Source: Oryzias latipes
Taxonomy: Eukaryota; Chordata; Actinopteri; Beloniformes; Adrianichthyidae
Reading direction: 5' to 3'
Assembly (NCBI RefSeq): GCF_002234675.1
Contig: NC_019875.2
Span: forward strand, 23,209,299-23,273,298
Length of the DNA stretch: 64,000 nt
Position numbers and translations under genes: made by a program. Below, one piece after another: positions 1 to 11,726 of this stretch (positions are counted from its first letter, which is position 1; each line of letters begins with the position of its first letter). The notes below the pieces were generated by a model. That model made no database searches, was not told the DNA's origin, and worked only from the letters and a program-made list of their open reading frames with translations.

Positions 1-171
1 CAATTTGCTTCTGCTTAAACACTGAGTTTTTGGGGGGATTAATTACCAGTAGTCATTCACTTTAAGATCTCTGTCAAATTTCAGATGTGCAAAGTTGTCC
101 CTTCATTTTTTTTAAAAACAGAATTCTTTATTGAGGTAAAAGTTAAAGTTTAGTTTTATCCTTTTCTGCAG

Positions 172-3100
172 CTAATCAAGTCTCTAAAAAAGGCATTTGA
201 ACCTGTGCTGACTGATGTCCGGATTGACTGGTATTTACCTGAGAACACGGAGGCTCTTCTTTCACCCAATGAAATCCCTCCTCTCTACTCTGGTGACTGC
301 CTCATTGGATACTGCACTCTCTATGACCTGACACATTTCAAAGCACAGAAGACAGAGGTATGCTGAAAAAAATCCAAAAAACAAAAGGCTATCTGTACAC
401 TTATGACTCTAAATGTTTGTTTCTTGTAGACTCAAGGGCGAGACCATAAAGAATTACATTGTGGCTCCATGGTTTCAGTCTTCAGCCAGTCAAATGATGA
501 TATTTCCCCTCCTGCCTCTGAGCTGATGCCGGTGGCAACTTGTGCAAATGGCACCGACCTGGAGGAGGCTCTCTGTGAAATCTCCAGAGAAATCTCTTCT
601 GAGTTTTCCTGTGCACGAGATGCAGACTATGCAACAAGTCTAGGTAAGCTCTTTACCACTAAAACCTGGATTTGATTATTGGAAATAGTGTGCCAGAGTG
701 GACAACGGCTGGGTCTTTCTCCACTCCAGGTGTAGAGCTGGACTGGTCCAGTGATATAAGGAGGAGGATCCAGGAAAGCTCTTACATCCAGGAGCAATAC
801 GTTCTCACTCACTGCTCCATCAGCAGTGACCGAAGCCTTCAAACACATTCACACACACACGACTCAAACTCAGACTCTGCGGGCGGAGTATTTCAGCCTG
901 ACTCCTGTTCCTGTGGGCCGGTGTTGGAATCCGGGTCTCTGCCTCAAGGTCTTGAGAAGATGCCCCTTCCAGACAAAAGATCCTCTTTATCTCGTTGGGC
1001 AGACCCGGCATGGGAGCAAAACCTTTCTGCTGAAACCCCTGACATCAGAGCGAATAAGGCAAGGCCACCAAAACCCAGTGGGCAGTTATCACATTATTAT
1101 AATGTGAAGGACTCAGCAGCACATTTCAGACACACACTGCTTTAGAGAAAGTCTGTTTTCCTGCTTTAACACCAAAGCAGTTTTCTCTTTCGTTCAACCA
1201 GAGGAGGCATCTGGATGAAGATGAGTCCAGAAGGAGACAGAAAACTCTGGCACGCTCCACCATGGCAGCACGGAGCTTCTCATCACCTCAAGGTGAACTA
1301 GAGATGCATCGGCTGAGGAGGGCTCTGGAGAGGGTCTCATTTGATCAGACGCTGGGAGGGAAGCTGGATGAAAGCGATGGGGAAACAAAACCCTCTTCTA
1401 AAGGGACGGTGTCTCACAGAAGCCTCACTGACTCCAGTAAGTAAGCATGGCTGCAAACCACACCTGTTTGGTATATTTCCAATTCTGCCCATTTCTCCTC
1501 TCTGATATTTAGATGGCCTGCTGTTCCCAGCCTCCCCCCTGGACTGGGACAGCCTCACAGACCCAGAATACCTCTTTGCTGCTGCTCCATCAGATAACCC
1601 TCCCCCAGGTCAGTGCCGCTCCCTCATTCATGGCTTCCTGAATGGCAAGCCAGTGTCCTGGGAGGTCACCGTGGACCTGAAGCACCTCTGGAGCCTTGAG
1701 GACCAGGAAATCACAAGTGCTGATGGGAGTGGAGAATGTGAGGAGGAAAGGAGGAAATCATGGGAGGAGCTCATTCACCAGTTGACCGCTCGCTCAGCTA
1801 TAAGAGACATGGAGAAGATGGCAGAAAATGACAGCGTCACTGGGCATGGTGATGGTTTTTCCTTACAATCAACCCCAACCGTTTCAAATATGAACATTTT
1901 CACAACAGTGTTTTTGTTTTTAAATGTAGGTTCCTCCAAACGACACCGTATGAAAGCTATTCAGACCAGTAAGCATTGCAACATCATCTGTATGTACACA
2001 GCCTTCACCACCACTGACAGTCTCCCCAACAAAAGCCTGTCAGAGAGCATGGATGTCCACAAACCAGGTGGGCCCCCAGATACTTTTAATCAATTTTATC
2101 CTGAAAGGGAACTTTTTTTTATTCTGGATCAACCACCATTGAAATACTGTTAAAGTCCCACTTCGATAATCATCTGATCCATTTTCAAAGAGTTCCCAGT
2201 GGTCTTTTAGTTATGATTATGCCATTTTTAGCCAAAATCAGAATCCAAAAACCTGTGTCGTTTTCTAGTTTCTGCAGTAGTTCATTAGAAACTCACCTGA
2301 GGTGTTGGTGGGACCACTGGCGCAGAGTAAGCCCGCCTTCACATCCCGTCATCTGTTTACACGCTCTTCTGCTAACTTACAGCCCCTCACATCCCCAACT
2401 TAGCTGTTCATTTCTCAATGGAAGTAGATGATGTTTTAGCATCTTGGACCCAGTGGGTACTTCCTGTTTGGAATGCCAGAGAAGGGTCAGCCAGTCCAGT
2501 TTTCATAAAATGTCAATGGGGCCGACACACAAAAGCACTGGGATGTGCTCTCTTATGGTTGCATTTAAAGCTAGCGCTCAAACGTTTTCTTTAGGAATGT
2601 GAAATCATTCCTTAATTTTTTATGATTAAGCGTTAAAGGTTTCTTTTGAACAAAATGATTTTTTAACCTTTTCTGGCCTTTAAGTGATAACTGCTAAATT
2701 AAAAGCTAGTACCAAATATAAAATCAAATGTTTTGGTCTATATTGGTGCTGCGTGCATGCAGGGATTCACACATGGAACAGGCAGACTTCTCAGACCAGC
2801 AGTCGCAGGCTGGGGGCCTATTCTGTAGGTCTAGGCAGGCGGAGGACCAGCGGAGACAGTGAGGAGGCTGAGGAAACATGGAACTTCACAGGTAGGAGAA
2901 GCAGAACCACACCAGCACACCATTCTGTTCTGAAGGCATTAGGTCATCAAACATCTTTGTATCTCTCAGACAGAGATGACACCCCAGCATCACCATGTAG
3001 CATAACATCCTGGGATTCTAGTAAGTATTTCATCGAGTGAAACCTCTCTAGAGCCAGAAAAGTCAGATAGTCCTGCTGCTGACCAGATGGTCAGTTTGGT

Positions 3101-5502
3101 TAGGTAAGACCAAATAGCCTGACCTCCACCTCTAAAGCCCCACTCTGATTTTCTATTGAGCTATCGTATTTTCCGGACTATAAGTCGCTCCGGAGTATAA
3201 GTCGCACCAGCCCAAAAATGCATTATAAAGTAGAAAAAAACACAGATAAGTCGCACTGGACTATAAGTCGCATTTTGACGGGAAATTTATTTGACAAAAT
3301 CTGAGACCAAGAACTAATAACTTGCACAAACTCATATGACACAATCATAGCAGACTGTTTATCTCATAATTTCACAGTAATTCTTTCTCATGCTTATTTA
3401 TTTATTCCTTTCATGAAGCATCATTGGCCAACTAATACTCTGTTTTAATCCTGTATTTGTAGAATGTAGTCATTTTTATTGCATTTCTGAATCTATGAAA
3501 TCATTGGAAAATAGAATATTATGTTGTTAGCCTTCAAGAGCTTATTGTAAAAAAAAGTTTGCTGATTCTCTGAGTCACTTAACATACTCCTAACACTTAA
3601 CATACCTCATACATCAAATTGACCCAGGAACATCATCTCTGTTCCTCACAAATGAACATAACAGGAGGGTTAACAATGTATTTACTTCAATTTATTTCTA
3701 ATATAAGTAGCTGCGGAGTATAAGTCGCACCCCTTGCCAAACTATGAAAAAAAGGGCGACTTATAGTCCGGAAAATACGGTATTTTAAAAGTGTTTCCAG
3801 TGGTTGTTCAATTGTGACATAGACGCTTTTATTAGCCAAAATAAAAGAACTGTCATTTTCTAGGACATAGTTTCTGCAGAGCATCAGTAGTTCATTAGAA
3901 TTCACCTCTGAGTTGTGGAATGTAGTCTATGTCCCAAATTAGCTCTTTTTCCCCAACTATATTTTTTTTGTCTGCTCCTGATTTACGGTGATTAGAATAA
4001 ATACTCAAAAATGCATTCGTTAGCTTAATTTTCTTAACGCATGTCCTCCACCATTAGAGAAATGCTACGACAACATGTTAAAAATACGAAAAACCCCATT
4101 TTCATCAGCGTGGGTCTTTTAGCTTCACTGCTTCATTCTTCATGCCATTACCATTAACGGTCATTTCAGTGGTTCCACCAACTGAAATATTGGCGTCTTT
4201 ATTATGGGTCAGATGAGCAAAAACTGCCCCCAAGCTCATGAACCAACTCCACCATGTTGTCTCAGATTTCAGTGGCAGTGGTCACTGTGCTCCAGCCCCT
4301 TCTACAATCAAACAGCATCGTTTGCAGAGAACCATCGAGAGCAAGTCAATGGAGAGCTTCTTTGGCAGCAGGTGGGCCTTTTTTCTTACAACTCTCCCGT
4401 CTCTCCAATGAATGCAACGTTTCTATTAAACTTTTGATATCTAGCATAAAACAAAATGAACTGTAAGAACCTGGAGACTCTACTTTTCTTTGTTAAAGAA
4501 GAGTTTTGTATAAACTGAGAATTTTTGTCATGCCAGGTTCCAACTGGGCAGACTCAGGTCCTCCATCTCATCAGGAAAGCAGGTTCCTCTCAAGTCCCAC
4601 TGTTTTTCTGCAGAGACGGACAAACAGCCTGAGAGCGAAACTCCTGACTACCTTCCCCTGGTTAGTCGACTTGCAACACTTTAAGATGAGCGTATTCTAG
4701 AAAGCAGCACACAGGTATATGTAGTCTCTTATTCGTCCCATTTCCTCAGGTGCGTCTGCAGCTGGCATCGGGAGCATTTTTGCTGACAGAGATCTACTCC
4801 GACTGCATCCAGATCCCTCTGGACCGCCTTAAAAGAGCATCTCCTTACAGCCTCCACCGCCGCAGTCTCAGCCCAGCTTTCCATTGTACCTCCCCCAGTG
4901 CTCCCTCTCTATCCACATCTGCAAAACCCCTCCTCTCCAGCCACCACGTCACATTTTCCCCCTCCTCCTATTCCCTTGCCAAGCCCACTGCTCCACCTTT
5001 CCACCACACTCCAGACGACACCCCACTTTTTCTGAAGTCCAGGCTGCCAAAGAGACACTTGTCTGAGCGAGACCCTGCCCCTCTGGGTCCTGATCTCCCC
5101 AGCTCTGAGGATGGATCTCTGGAACTTTCTGCTGGCCTCTCACAGAGCCAGAGCCTCGGCCAGGCAGACAGCGGCCGAGGCTCAGAGACAGATGTATGCG
5201 AGGGCTCAGTAGAGCTAGCTGACCTTCTGGGCAGCAGCCAGCAGGCTAAAGAGGATCTGGAGGGCTCCAGCTGGGCCACAGCTGTGGCGCTGGCCTGGCT
5301 GGAGCACCGCTGTGCGGGCTACTTCATGGAGTGGGAGCTCGTGGCAGCAAAAGCAGACTTCTGGCTGCGCTGTCAGGAGCTGCCGGAGGGAGTGGACCTG
5401 GCGGGCCTCAGAGGAGCAGCCAGACAGCTGTTCCTGCTGCTGCGCCACTGGGATGAGAACATCAAACTCAATATGCTGTGCTACAACCCCAACAACATGT
5501 GA
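172..5502 (+). CDS. vwa5b2: von Willebrand factor A domain-containing protein 5B2-like, 3' part (5' end outside window)
   Basis: Twelve-exon partial gene spliced by hand: 172-357, 430-643, 730-1058 (or 1103), 1202-1436, 1513-1848, 1930-2067, 2763-2891, 2970-3020, 4266-4371, 4537-4660 and 4750-5502 are joined in one frame (eleven exons here, the rest upstream), giving about 866 C-terminal residues; human VWA5B2 is about 1,240. The N-terminal VIT and most of the vWA domain lie off the left edge. The first exon reads on from a vWA domain (LIKSLKKAF, then DWYLPENTEALLSP). Family signatures include RSFSSPQGELE, SLIHGFLNGKPVSWEVT, TSKHCNIICMYTAF, LQLASGAFLL and the C-terminus HWDENIKLNMLCYNPNN. The cellular role of the VWA5B family is poorly defined. 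VWA5B1 is the alternative identity; the neighbours alg3, camk2n2 and eef1akmt4 favour VWA5B2. Exon phases all agree. The end of the third exon is uncertain (GC donor after 1058, or weak GT donor after 1103). Confidence 0.85.
2153..2412 (+). repeat. ~0.55-kb inverted-repeat element (family A), copy 1, 5' part
   Basis: Lies in a vwa5b2 intron. It begins with the family terminus AAGTCCCACTTCGAT and shares the internal blocks GTTCCCAGTGGTCTTTTA, TTTCTGCAGTAGTTCATTAG and CTTACAGCCCCTCACA with the copies at 34162 and 37368. The 3' half is missing. Probably a non-autonomous DNA transposon; superfamily not assigned. Confidence 0.75.
3135..4118 (+). repeat. family A inverted-repeat element, copy 2, split by a second element
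   Basis: Starts AAGCCCCACTCTGAT and ends with CATCAGCGTGGGTCTT, the family termini. It has an internal deletion relative to the copy at 37368. It is interrupted at 3165-3779 by a different inverted-repeat element, after which family A sequence resumes with GTGTTTCCAGTGGTTGTTC. The whole nest lies in the vwa5b2 intron between 3020 and 4266. Confidence 0.75.
3165..3779. mobile_element. 615-bp MITE with perfect 24-bp terminal inverted repeats
   Basis: The termini 3165-3188 and 3756-3779 are perfect inverted complements (outer part CGTATTTTCCGGACTATAAG). Subterminal TATAAGTCGCA repeats occur at both ends, at about 3196, 3245, 3262 and 3718. There is no coding capacity, so it is a non-autonomous DNA transposon. 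It sits inside family A copy 2. The flanks are compatible with a TA target duplication, but this is not certain. Confidence 0.9.
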
Positions 5503-7240
5503 GACAAGTGTCTGAGGAAACTGAGCCAAATCCACTCGTTTCTTCTTAACATTTAAATGCAAAAAAAAAAAAAAAAAGGTATATTTTTAAATCAATAGAC
5601 ACCTTAACCCAAGTCTAATAGAATTTAACTCTAATGGAATTTAACAAAATAGACCAAGTGGCCTTTAATATATTTATGCTATAACTCAACACAAGAATGC
5701 CTTGACCCTCTGAATAAGCTGTAGTTTAGTTGGTGGCTAATGCAATATATTACTAAATCAAATATGATTTCATAATGAATGTAATAATGGAAACGTATTT
5801 ATTAATTTCATGAAAAAACATTTTACCACACGGAATTATTTATGTAACTGATAGTGCCCGATGAGGAGGGAATTATCAGAAATCTATGGACAACACAGGG
5901 GCCAGCACTGTCCACCGCTTCCGCCAAGTCCCTGGAAGTGCATTATCCTGCTAATACTGTGCTCACTTAAGAAATATATTTTAAATCAATTGTTAGTAAA
6001 TTTATTTTGCTCAAAAGTTTTTCTCAAAAAGCAGAGTATTTGATACACTGTGTGACACGTTGTCATGGTAACAGTTAAAGAGCCTGGCTCTGCTGCGGCA
6101 AAGGAAAGTGGTATAAAAGCTGAATGTCTTAAGTTAAACTGGGCATCATTTCAGAGGGAAAGCTCACCTCTTAGCGCTTGTTTTTGTCCACATGAAGAAA
6201 CAAACGTTTTTTTTCCCCCCAAAGAAACAGAGTCCAAATAGTTCAATTACTCCAGTGTGAACTTCTCGTGTCTCATCTTCTCCTTTTTATATTCTCTCTT
6301 CCTCTTCAAAATAATCAAATTCACCAAACAGGTTAAAGGAAACTTGAAATTACTCGTGTCTTCTCAATTGTGTTGCTGTTGTATTAAGTTGTGGAATAAC
6401 CTATTTCGACATACGTTCCATGTTTCTGTTGTTTTGGTTGTCAACTAGCATCTAGACCCCTCCAATAATTAGAGGGCCATTAGATTGGAACTGTTTTAGG
6501 TGTGCATTATCACTGTGGATGATCACTTTTTAATCCACAACGGCAGCCAATCCGAATAAATTATTCACCAGGACCATGGTACAAGTACAAATAAAAGTAC
6601 CTGAATTTAGCAATATAATGAAATGCTTGCGATAAACAACGTGTTAGGATAAACAAAATAACAGGATTTGTCATTTTATTCTGAAACTAATGGGATAACT
6701 ACAGTTCACTTTTGAAGACCTGTGTGAAAAACATAAGGATTGCTTTTGTCGGGTCTATTACAATAGAAATGTCAAACAATTGCCAAATGTTCAGTTAATG
6801 TACAGCGTCTCTGTATCTTTCTTTGGGAAGTCATTGAGGTTCTTTAATGTATTGCTTTCTTTGTACACAGCAAAAAGAGGGAAAAAACTAAAGTTAGTGA
6901 CAGTTTGCTAATGTAAACTAGCAATTTAGGACGTCATAAAAAGACAACTTTCACACAGCAAAACATTCAAAGATTTGTCACAATGAGCTGCACACTTTTT
7001 GACTAAAAATGAAACCTGAGACTCCATTCATTTCCTCTACGAGTGGAATTAGCTGTACTGGCATCCCTTTTACTCCAAAAACATCACCCTCTGTGATGTT
7101 CAGCAACAGACAGATGAGAGTGAGTGTGTCCTTACAGAACAGAACAGTCCAGCACAGTGGCTTCCCTTTGTGAGGATGTTAGCTGAAGCAAAGGCAGAAA
7201 CAGCAGCTGGTAAGACCAACTTCCGGTCCTGCTGTGTGGC
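5503..7240. other. convergent 3' UTR / spacer between vwa5b2 and alg3
   Basis: AT-rich, without a supported exon. An A-run lies at 5562-5577. Plus-strand AATAAA signals near 6556 and 6590 could end vwa5b2 transcripts. Complementary TTTATT near 6675 could serve alg3 on the other strand, so the two 3' UTRs may overlap. An RFX-type X-box palindrome is at 6059-6072. Confidence 0.5.
6059..6072. promoter_or_regulatory. RFX-type X-box palindrome
   Basis: GTTGTCATGGTAAC fits the imperfect palindrome RTHNYYWTRRNRAC bound by RFX factors. This is a motif match only, in the spacer between vwa5b2 and alg3. Confidence 0.35.
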
Positions 7241-10200
7241 TCAGTGGCGTTTGTCCTTATCAGCTGTGTGCTCCTGGGCTTCTGATGGGGCAGCGGGCAG
7301 AGGTGGAGCCAGCCACAGACAAAGGAGGACGATGAGGTGACAGACGTGGAGCGAGGCTGAGCTGCTGTTTGTTGAGGGATAGGTGTTCCATGAGAGTTCG
7401 ATGAGACCCAGGATCAGGACTCTGCACAACATCATTAAAACAGACTGTGATTTTAAGAAACGAAGGTCGTTGGACCTTTAAGTCCCACTCCGATGAAAAT
7501 GGTGTTTTTGGTGTTTTTAACATGTTCTTGTGGCATTTTATTCATGATAAAGGACATGTTTTTTGAAAAATAAGCTAAAAGTTGCATTTCTGAGTATTTC
7601 TTTATTTAAATCACTGTCAATCACGAGCAGACGAAACAGTGCCATCTGGAAAAAGAGATTCTTTGTGACGCAGAAAATACAGTGGGCAAGCCACAAACTC
7701 TTAGCAAAGGGGAGGGAAGGGCGGGTTTGCTCCGCACCAATGGTCCCGCTGACAACTCAGAGGTGAATTTCTAATGAATCTTCTGCCCCTCTCCAGAAAC
7801 CATGTCCTAGAAAATGACAGTTCTTTTGTTTTTTTGGCTAAATACTGCATAATCATACTTGAAAGACCACTCGGAATCAAAAGATGATCAGAGCAGGACT
7901 TCAACACAGTGAATTTAGGATGTTGTTAAGGCTCCAACATACCTGAGCAGGTGTGCAAGCTTCTCGACTCCCCCGCTCCAAAGCAGGTAAGGCAGAGTGT
8001 GGAAGTACCACACATAGAACTGGTAATGCAGCGAACGGCTGAAGCACATGCCAATGAAGTTAGAAGTGAACAGAACCAGAACTATCTGTAATTCTGTGTT
8101 AAGGTTCAACAATCCCACAGGAAATCTTAATTCCAAGCCTGAACAGGACTGAACATGCGCATTTAAAAAAGGGGAAGAAAGTACCAGTAAATGAAAATTG
8201 GAGTATACTACATAGCCCCTTTCTACTTTCCTTGAAGGCCCAAAGCATTTTATAGTCACAGTCCCATTCACCCATGCACACACACATTAACACACTGATG
8301 GAGCGAACCTATAGTCGGCAGTTATTCGTGGGCTTCAATGTCTTGCCCAAGGACCCTTCGACATATCAGCTGAACCTGAGATCTTCTACTGCTGCACCAC
8401 GGACAAAGTGCATGTCAGTCACCCATTCTGCAAGTTTTTCCCAATTTGTTGAGCCTCATCGTTTCTCTAATCGAAGGGTGAGTTTGGTTTGTTTCGCACT
8501 TGTTGGCTATTTTGGCTCATTCCAAAGTAAAAAGACGGGAATTCCTGCTTAGTTTTGTTTCTGCACTTAGAAAACATTTGAATCTCTCTAACTGTTACAC
8601 GACACAACTGTAAAGACCAGTGATGCACAAATGAAATAAAAGGATATGATCCGCTGAGCTTTTCTGAGCAGGGACTTTCCTTTTGCTCGGTTCCTTGAGG
8701 AGTTCAAAAACGCTTTGTCCGGGTCTGTTTGAAATGAGACAATATTTCAAAATGTGTTAAAAATGTAAATTAATGTGTAACCAATGCTGACAATAAAGCA
8801 ACACATTAAAGGTTTGTAGCATTTCATTATAACACGTGCTGCTGACCTAAACATCTTCCTTTTATTATACAGACTACATTTACATTCAGACCCTGTTCTG
8901 TCTAATCGTGTTAACATATGTTGTAGCAACAAAAATATTAAAGTTTGTGTTGGAGAACAGTACAAAAAAAACTGGAAGCAAGTGTGTCATTACAAAGCAG
9001 ATGGTTTTTCTGCAACAATTATACTCCCAGCACCTGTTCTTTCTAATGCTCGCTCTAATAGCAAGTAAGTTGTTTTAATGCTGAAATACATTAAAACAAA
9101 TGAGCGTATTTAACATATTATCCTGATTATGGTCTTTTCTGGAAAAGTAGAACAGAAAATCATATTAAGACAAGAGATTTTTTAGGTAAAGAACAGAATG
9201 TAGGCAGAAACGTAACCATAATGTTTCCTGGGTAGAATTTATATAAACTTACTTTGCAGATTCCTAGCCCTATGAAAGCTATGGGGAAAAAACACTTATA
9301 TTTTTGTTTTCAAGTAGTTGCTAAATGAATGTAATTTTGGATCCAAAGTGGATTTATGCATATTTGCATCAATGGCGTCAAGGGGTTCAGTCTAACTTTC
9401 GCAGGACCACTGTTATGCTGTCTGGGAAGATCTACTTGTTAACATTTTACTCTGGTTGATACTTGCTGTCTTCTCCCTGCACTTTGTTTTGATTGGGTCA
9501 AAAAAAGAAGTAAATATCTGGAAATTCCTACAGCTGATTCCATTGAATGAGTCTGTCCAAATCTACATTTTGGCTCATTTATAGCAACCATAAACTTTGA
9601 ACAGCAGAGGTCAAACTCACCTTTTCCAACGAGTCAAAGCAAAAAGCAGCAGGGCGAGCAGGTGAGCAGCCAGCAGCGCCAAGTGGAAGTAGCGGTTCAA
9701 GAAAAGCCATTCTGGAAGGAAGCGCCAGTTGACGGTCCACTTAAACAAGAACTGCCGGCCGAGATCAAAGGCCCGGCTCACATAACCAACTGGATTCTCC
9801 AAGAGAAATGGGAGCCCCAGCAAAAGCTGTGATGAAGACAAGACAAATATGTGAATAAATACACCAGAAAAACATGGATTTGATAACTGAGACAATCAAG
9901 TTTAAAAGTCTTAAGGCACATTTTTAATTCTTCCTCTCCATTCAACCAGTTCAGTCAACAACAAAAACAAGCAAAATGTCATACCTGAATCCCTGCACAC
10001 AATGACAGATTAGGGATTGTCCTCATAAGACCAAATTCCCACAGGAGAAGGAAAAGGAGCCCAGGGGCAAAAAGAAGGACGTTCATTTTCACAGACACAG
10101 CTAAACTGTCGAAAATAGATGAATATTGAGTTTTAATGTCATTTGAATGTGAAAATAAAGGACAAACAGTCATTTTGAAATAGAGAGAGATTATTCCTGA

Positions 10201-11583
10201 AAGGTAGACCATACACTTGCCTGTAAAGGCCACATCCCACAGTCCAGTATCCATCGATGAATAGATTGATGGATGCAAAAAGCAACATCATGGCCACTGG
10301 ATCGTTAAAGAGACGAAGCACAAAGATGGAATGGATCCGATAGGATGCACAACACACGAAGAAGAATACATAGGGCGGAACCTGAAAGTGTAGTGCAATA
10401 CTTCAAAATAATTATACAATTCCAAACAATGTGCTGCTATACTACGCTTTTGCAGAACGGGATACCATTTCTGCCTCAAAATACACGAACCTTCTTTGTT
10501 CGGTTGTATATTCTGAAGACAAGCAGCAGTGTGATGAGGTAAAAAACTGCAAAAATATACTGGCCCAAGCGGATGTTCGTCCCATGGTTGGTAATGTAGT
10601 ACAGAGCAGTGAAGACGTAGACAAATCCGGCTGGGTACCTGCAATTTCACAACACAAATTCATCCAGTAAAGCTGGAGATGACGAGCCATCCCTGTACCC
10701 GTTAAACTCACACTAAAGGGCCGGTGTCTCCTTTCAGCTGGGTGTAATCATAGGTTCCATTGATGACTCCCTCCACTTCGTCCATATAAGCTTTCCAGTC
10801 GATTTCAGTGTCTGCAATGATCAAAGAATGACGATGACAAAACCTCAAAGCATCTATTTCAAATAAGTGTGGATCGTTGCCTGAACATGTTGGGCACATT
10901 TTTCAACCATCGTCCCTCGGCTGCTTATCTCACAAATGCATTTTTCTTACAAATGTGACATCATTTACAAGAAAATAAAACAAAACAAACGTCTTTGTTT
11001 TTTTTATGTCATTTTAAGATTTGTGATAAGAAGGTTCTCGCTGAAAGTTTGCAATCATCGGTTTTGAGATGTTCATCTATTACTATTAAAAGAAAAAACA
11101 ACAAGCAAAAACGAATTTTTTACTGGAACAATTCCCACACACGAAGAACTGCAAACAATCGATAAGGATTTTTTTGGGGTTTTTACTAATAAACAAATTG
11201 TGTTTTTATTTTATTTCTAATATTGCTTTTTTAAGACTGAGTGTTTAAAAGTGTCACTTTCACGAGTAGAACGAGCCGTTTGTTTTCTTTAACAGGTGTT
11301 GCAGCATGTCAATGCGTTGCTAAAGCTAGTTTGTTAGCATTCTGATACATTCAGAAGAATGGCAAACACAGCAGCATGCTAGCTAGCCGCGTGGTTACTC
11401 ACATGCTACTCTCTGTATCACCCAAAAATTGATTCCGATTTCAAGAAACCACAATACTGAAACGACTAAAAATGTGTATTCCGTTTTGAACAAGACCAAA
11501 TGCTTGTCTTTCCAAACTGCGTGGATTTTCCCCCACAGTGGAGACGGGGAAACTGCAGGTTTTCTCCGCACACCTCCTGCCAT
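7241..11583 (-). CDS. alg3: Dol-P-Man:Man5GlcNAc2-PP-dolichol alpha-1,3-mannosyltransferase, complete, nine exons
   Basis: ALG3 adds the sixth mannose, in alpha-1,3 linkage, to the lipid-linked N-glycan precursor in the ER lumen, using dolichol-phosphate mannose. Exons on the minus strand: 11583-11403, 10811-10712, 10638-10491, 10381-10221, 10105-9985, 9826-9621, 8724-8648, 8087-7943 and 7421-7241. All phases agree and encode 439 residues (human: 438). Conserved blocks include [103 protein letters not shown] and [13 protein letters not shown]; many hydrophobic segments fit a polytopic ER enzyme. The start at 11583 is chosen for its strong context (AACATGG) and match to the human length. An in-frame ATG at 11637 with weaker context would add 18 residues. 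Intron 4 is GC-AG and intron 7 is U12-type AT-AC. Confidence 0.95.
7480..7901 (-). repeat. family A inverted-repeat element, copy 3
   Basis: Lies in the last intron of alg3. The left end is AAGTCCCACTCCGAT followed by AACATGTTCTTGTGGCATTT; the right end is GATGATCAGAGCAGGACTT. Both family termini are present, so this copy is near complete but internally shortened. Confidence 0.8.
8088..8647 (-). other. alg3: U12-type AT-AC intron of alg3 (intron 7)
   Basis: On the minus strand the intron opens with ATATCCTTTT at 8647 and closes with AATTAC before 8087. The branch-site element CCTTAAC (complement of 8098-8104) lies about 11 nt from the acceptor. These are the three hallmarks of minor-spliceosome AT-AC introns. 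Only this junction joins GAT C to AG ATA GTT and restores the conserved Q-I-V before the LFTSNFIG block; no in-frame GT donor is available nearby. Confidence 0.9.
8218..8402 (+). repeat. interspersed teleost repeat (family B), fragment
   Basis: Shares CTTTCCTTGAAGGCCCAAAG, TCACAGTCCCATTCACCCAT, CTTGCCCAAGGAC and CTGCACCAC with fragments at 37108, 55722 (reverse) and 62133. It is probably the 3' region of a retroposon; class not proven. Lies in the U12 intron region of alg3. Confidence 0.65.
10106..10220 (-). other. alg3: GC-AG intron of alg3 (intron 4)
   Basis: The donor reads AG|GCAAGT (complement of 10215-10222), the strong consensus typical of GC-AG introns; the acceptor is CGACAG at 10106. 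This junction gives [10 protein letters not shown], in register with human [13 protein letters not shown] six bases downstream is also in frame but would insert two extra residues and lose the conserved Ser. Confidence 0.8.
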
Positions 11584-11726
11584 GTTGGCTAAAGAGAACC
11601 GAGCGACGTATTGCGAGAGGAGCCAGTTTCCGGTCATGTGTTCTGGGGATCCTTGTCACGTGACGAGGGCAACAGTGTCCACTATGGTTCACATCGATGT
11701 GTGAACTTCTTTCTCAACAACTACCA
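11584..11726. promoter_or_regulatory. bidirectional promoter between alg3 and the MUL1-like gene
   Basis: Only 143 bp separate the alg3 start codon from a putative donor (CCA|GTAAGG at 11726/11727) of a MUL1-like 5' UTR exon. The interval lacks an obvious TATA box. It contains a palindromic E-box GTCACGTGAC at 11655-11664 (USF/MiT-TFE type) and an ETS-like TTTCCGG at 11627-11633. Transcription start sites are inferred, not seen. Confidence 0.6.

Noticed and set aside
4614-4660. Short 47-bp vwa5b2 exon starting after TTTTTCTGCAG
   Set aside because: A better model uses exons 4266-4371 and 4537-4660, which join in phase to give ESFFGSRFQLGRLRSS continuing into the conserved ETPDYLPL; the internal CTGCAG is a decoy acceptor.
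11584-11637. Upstream in-frame start of alg3 adding 18 residues
   Set aside because: Weak start context (C at -3), and the extension would lie in the inferred promoter; the start at 11583 has strong context and gives the human length.
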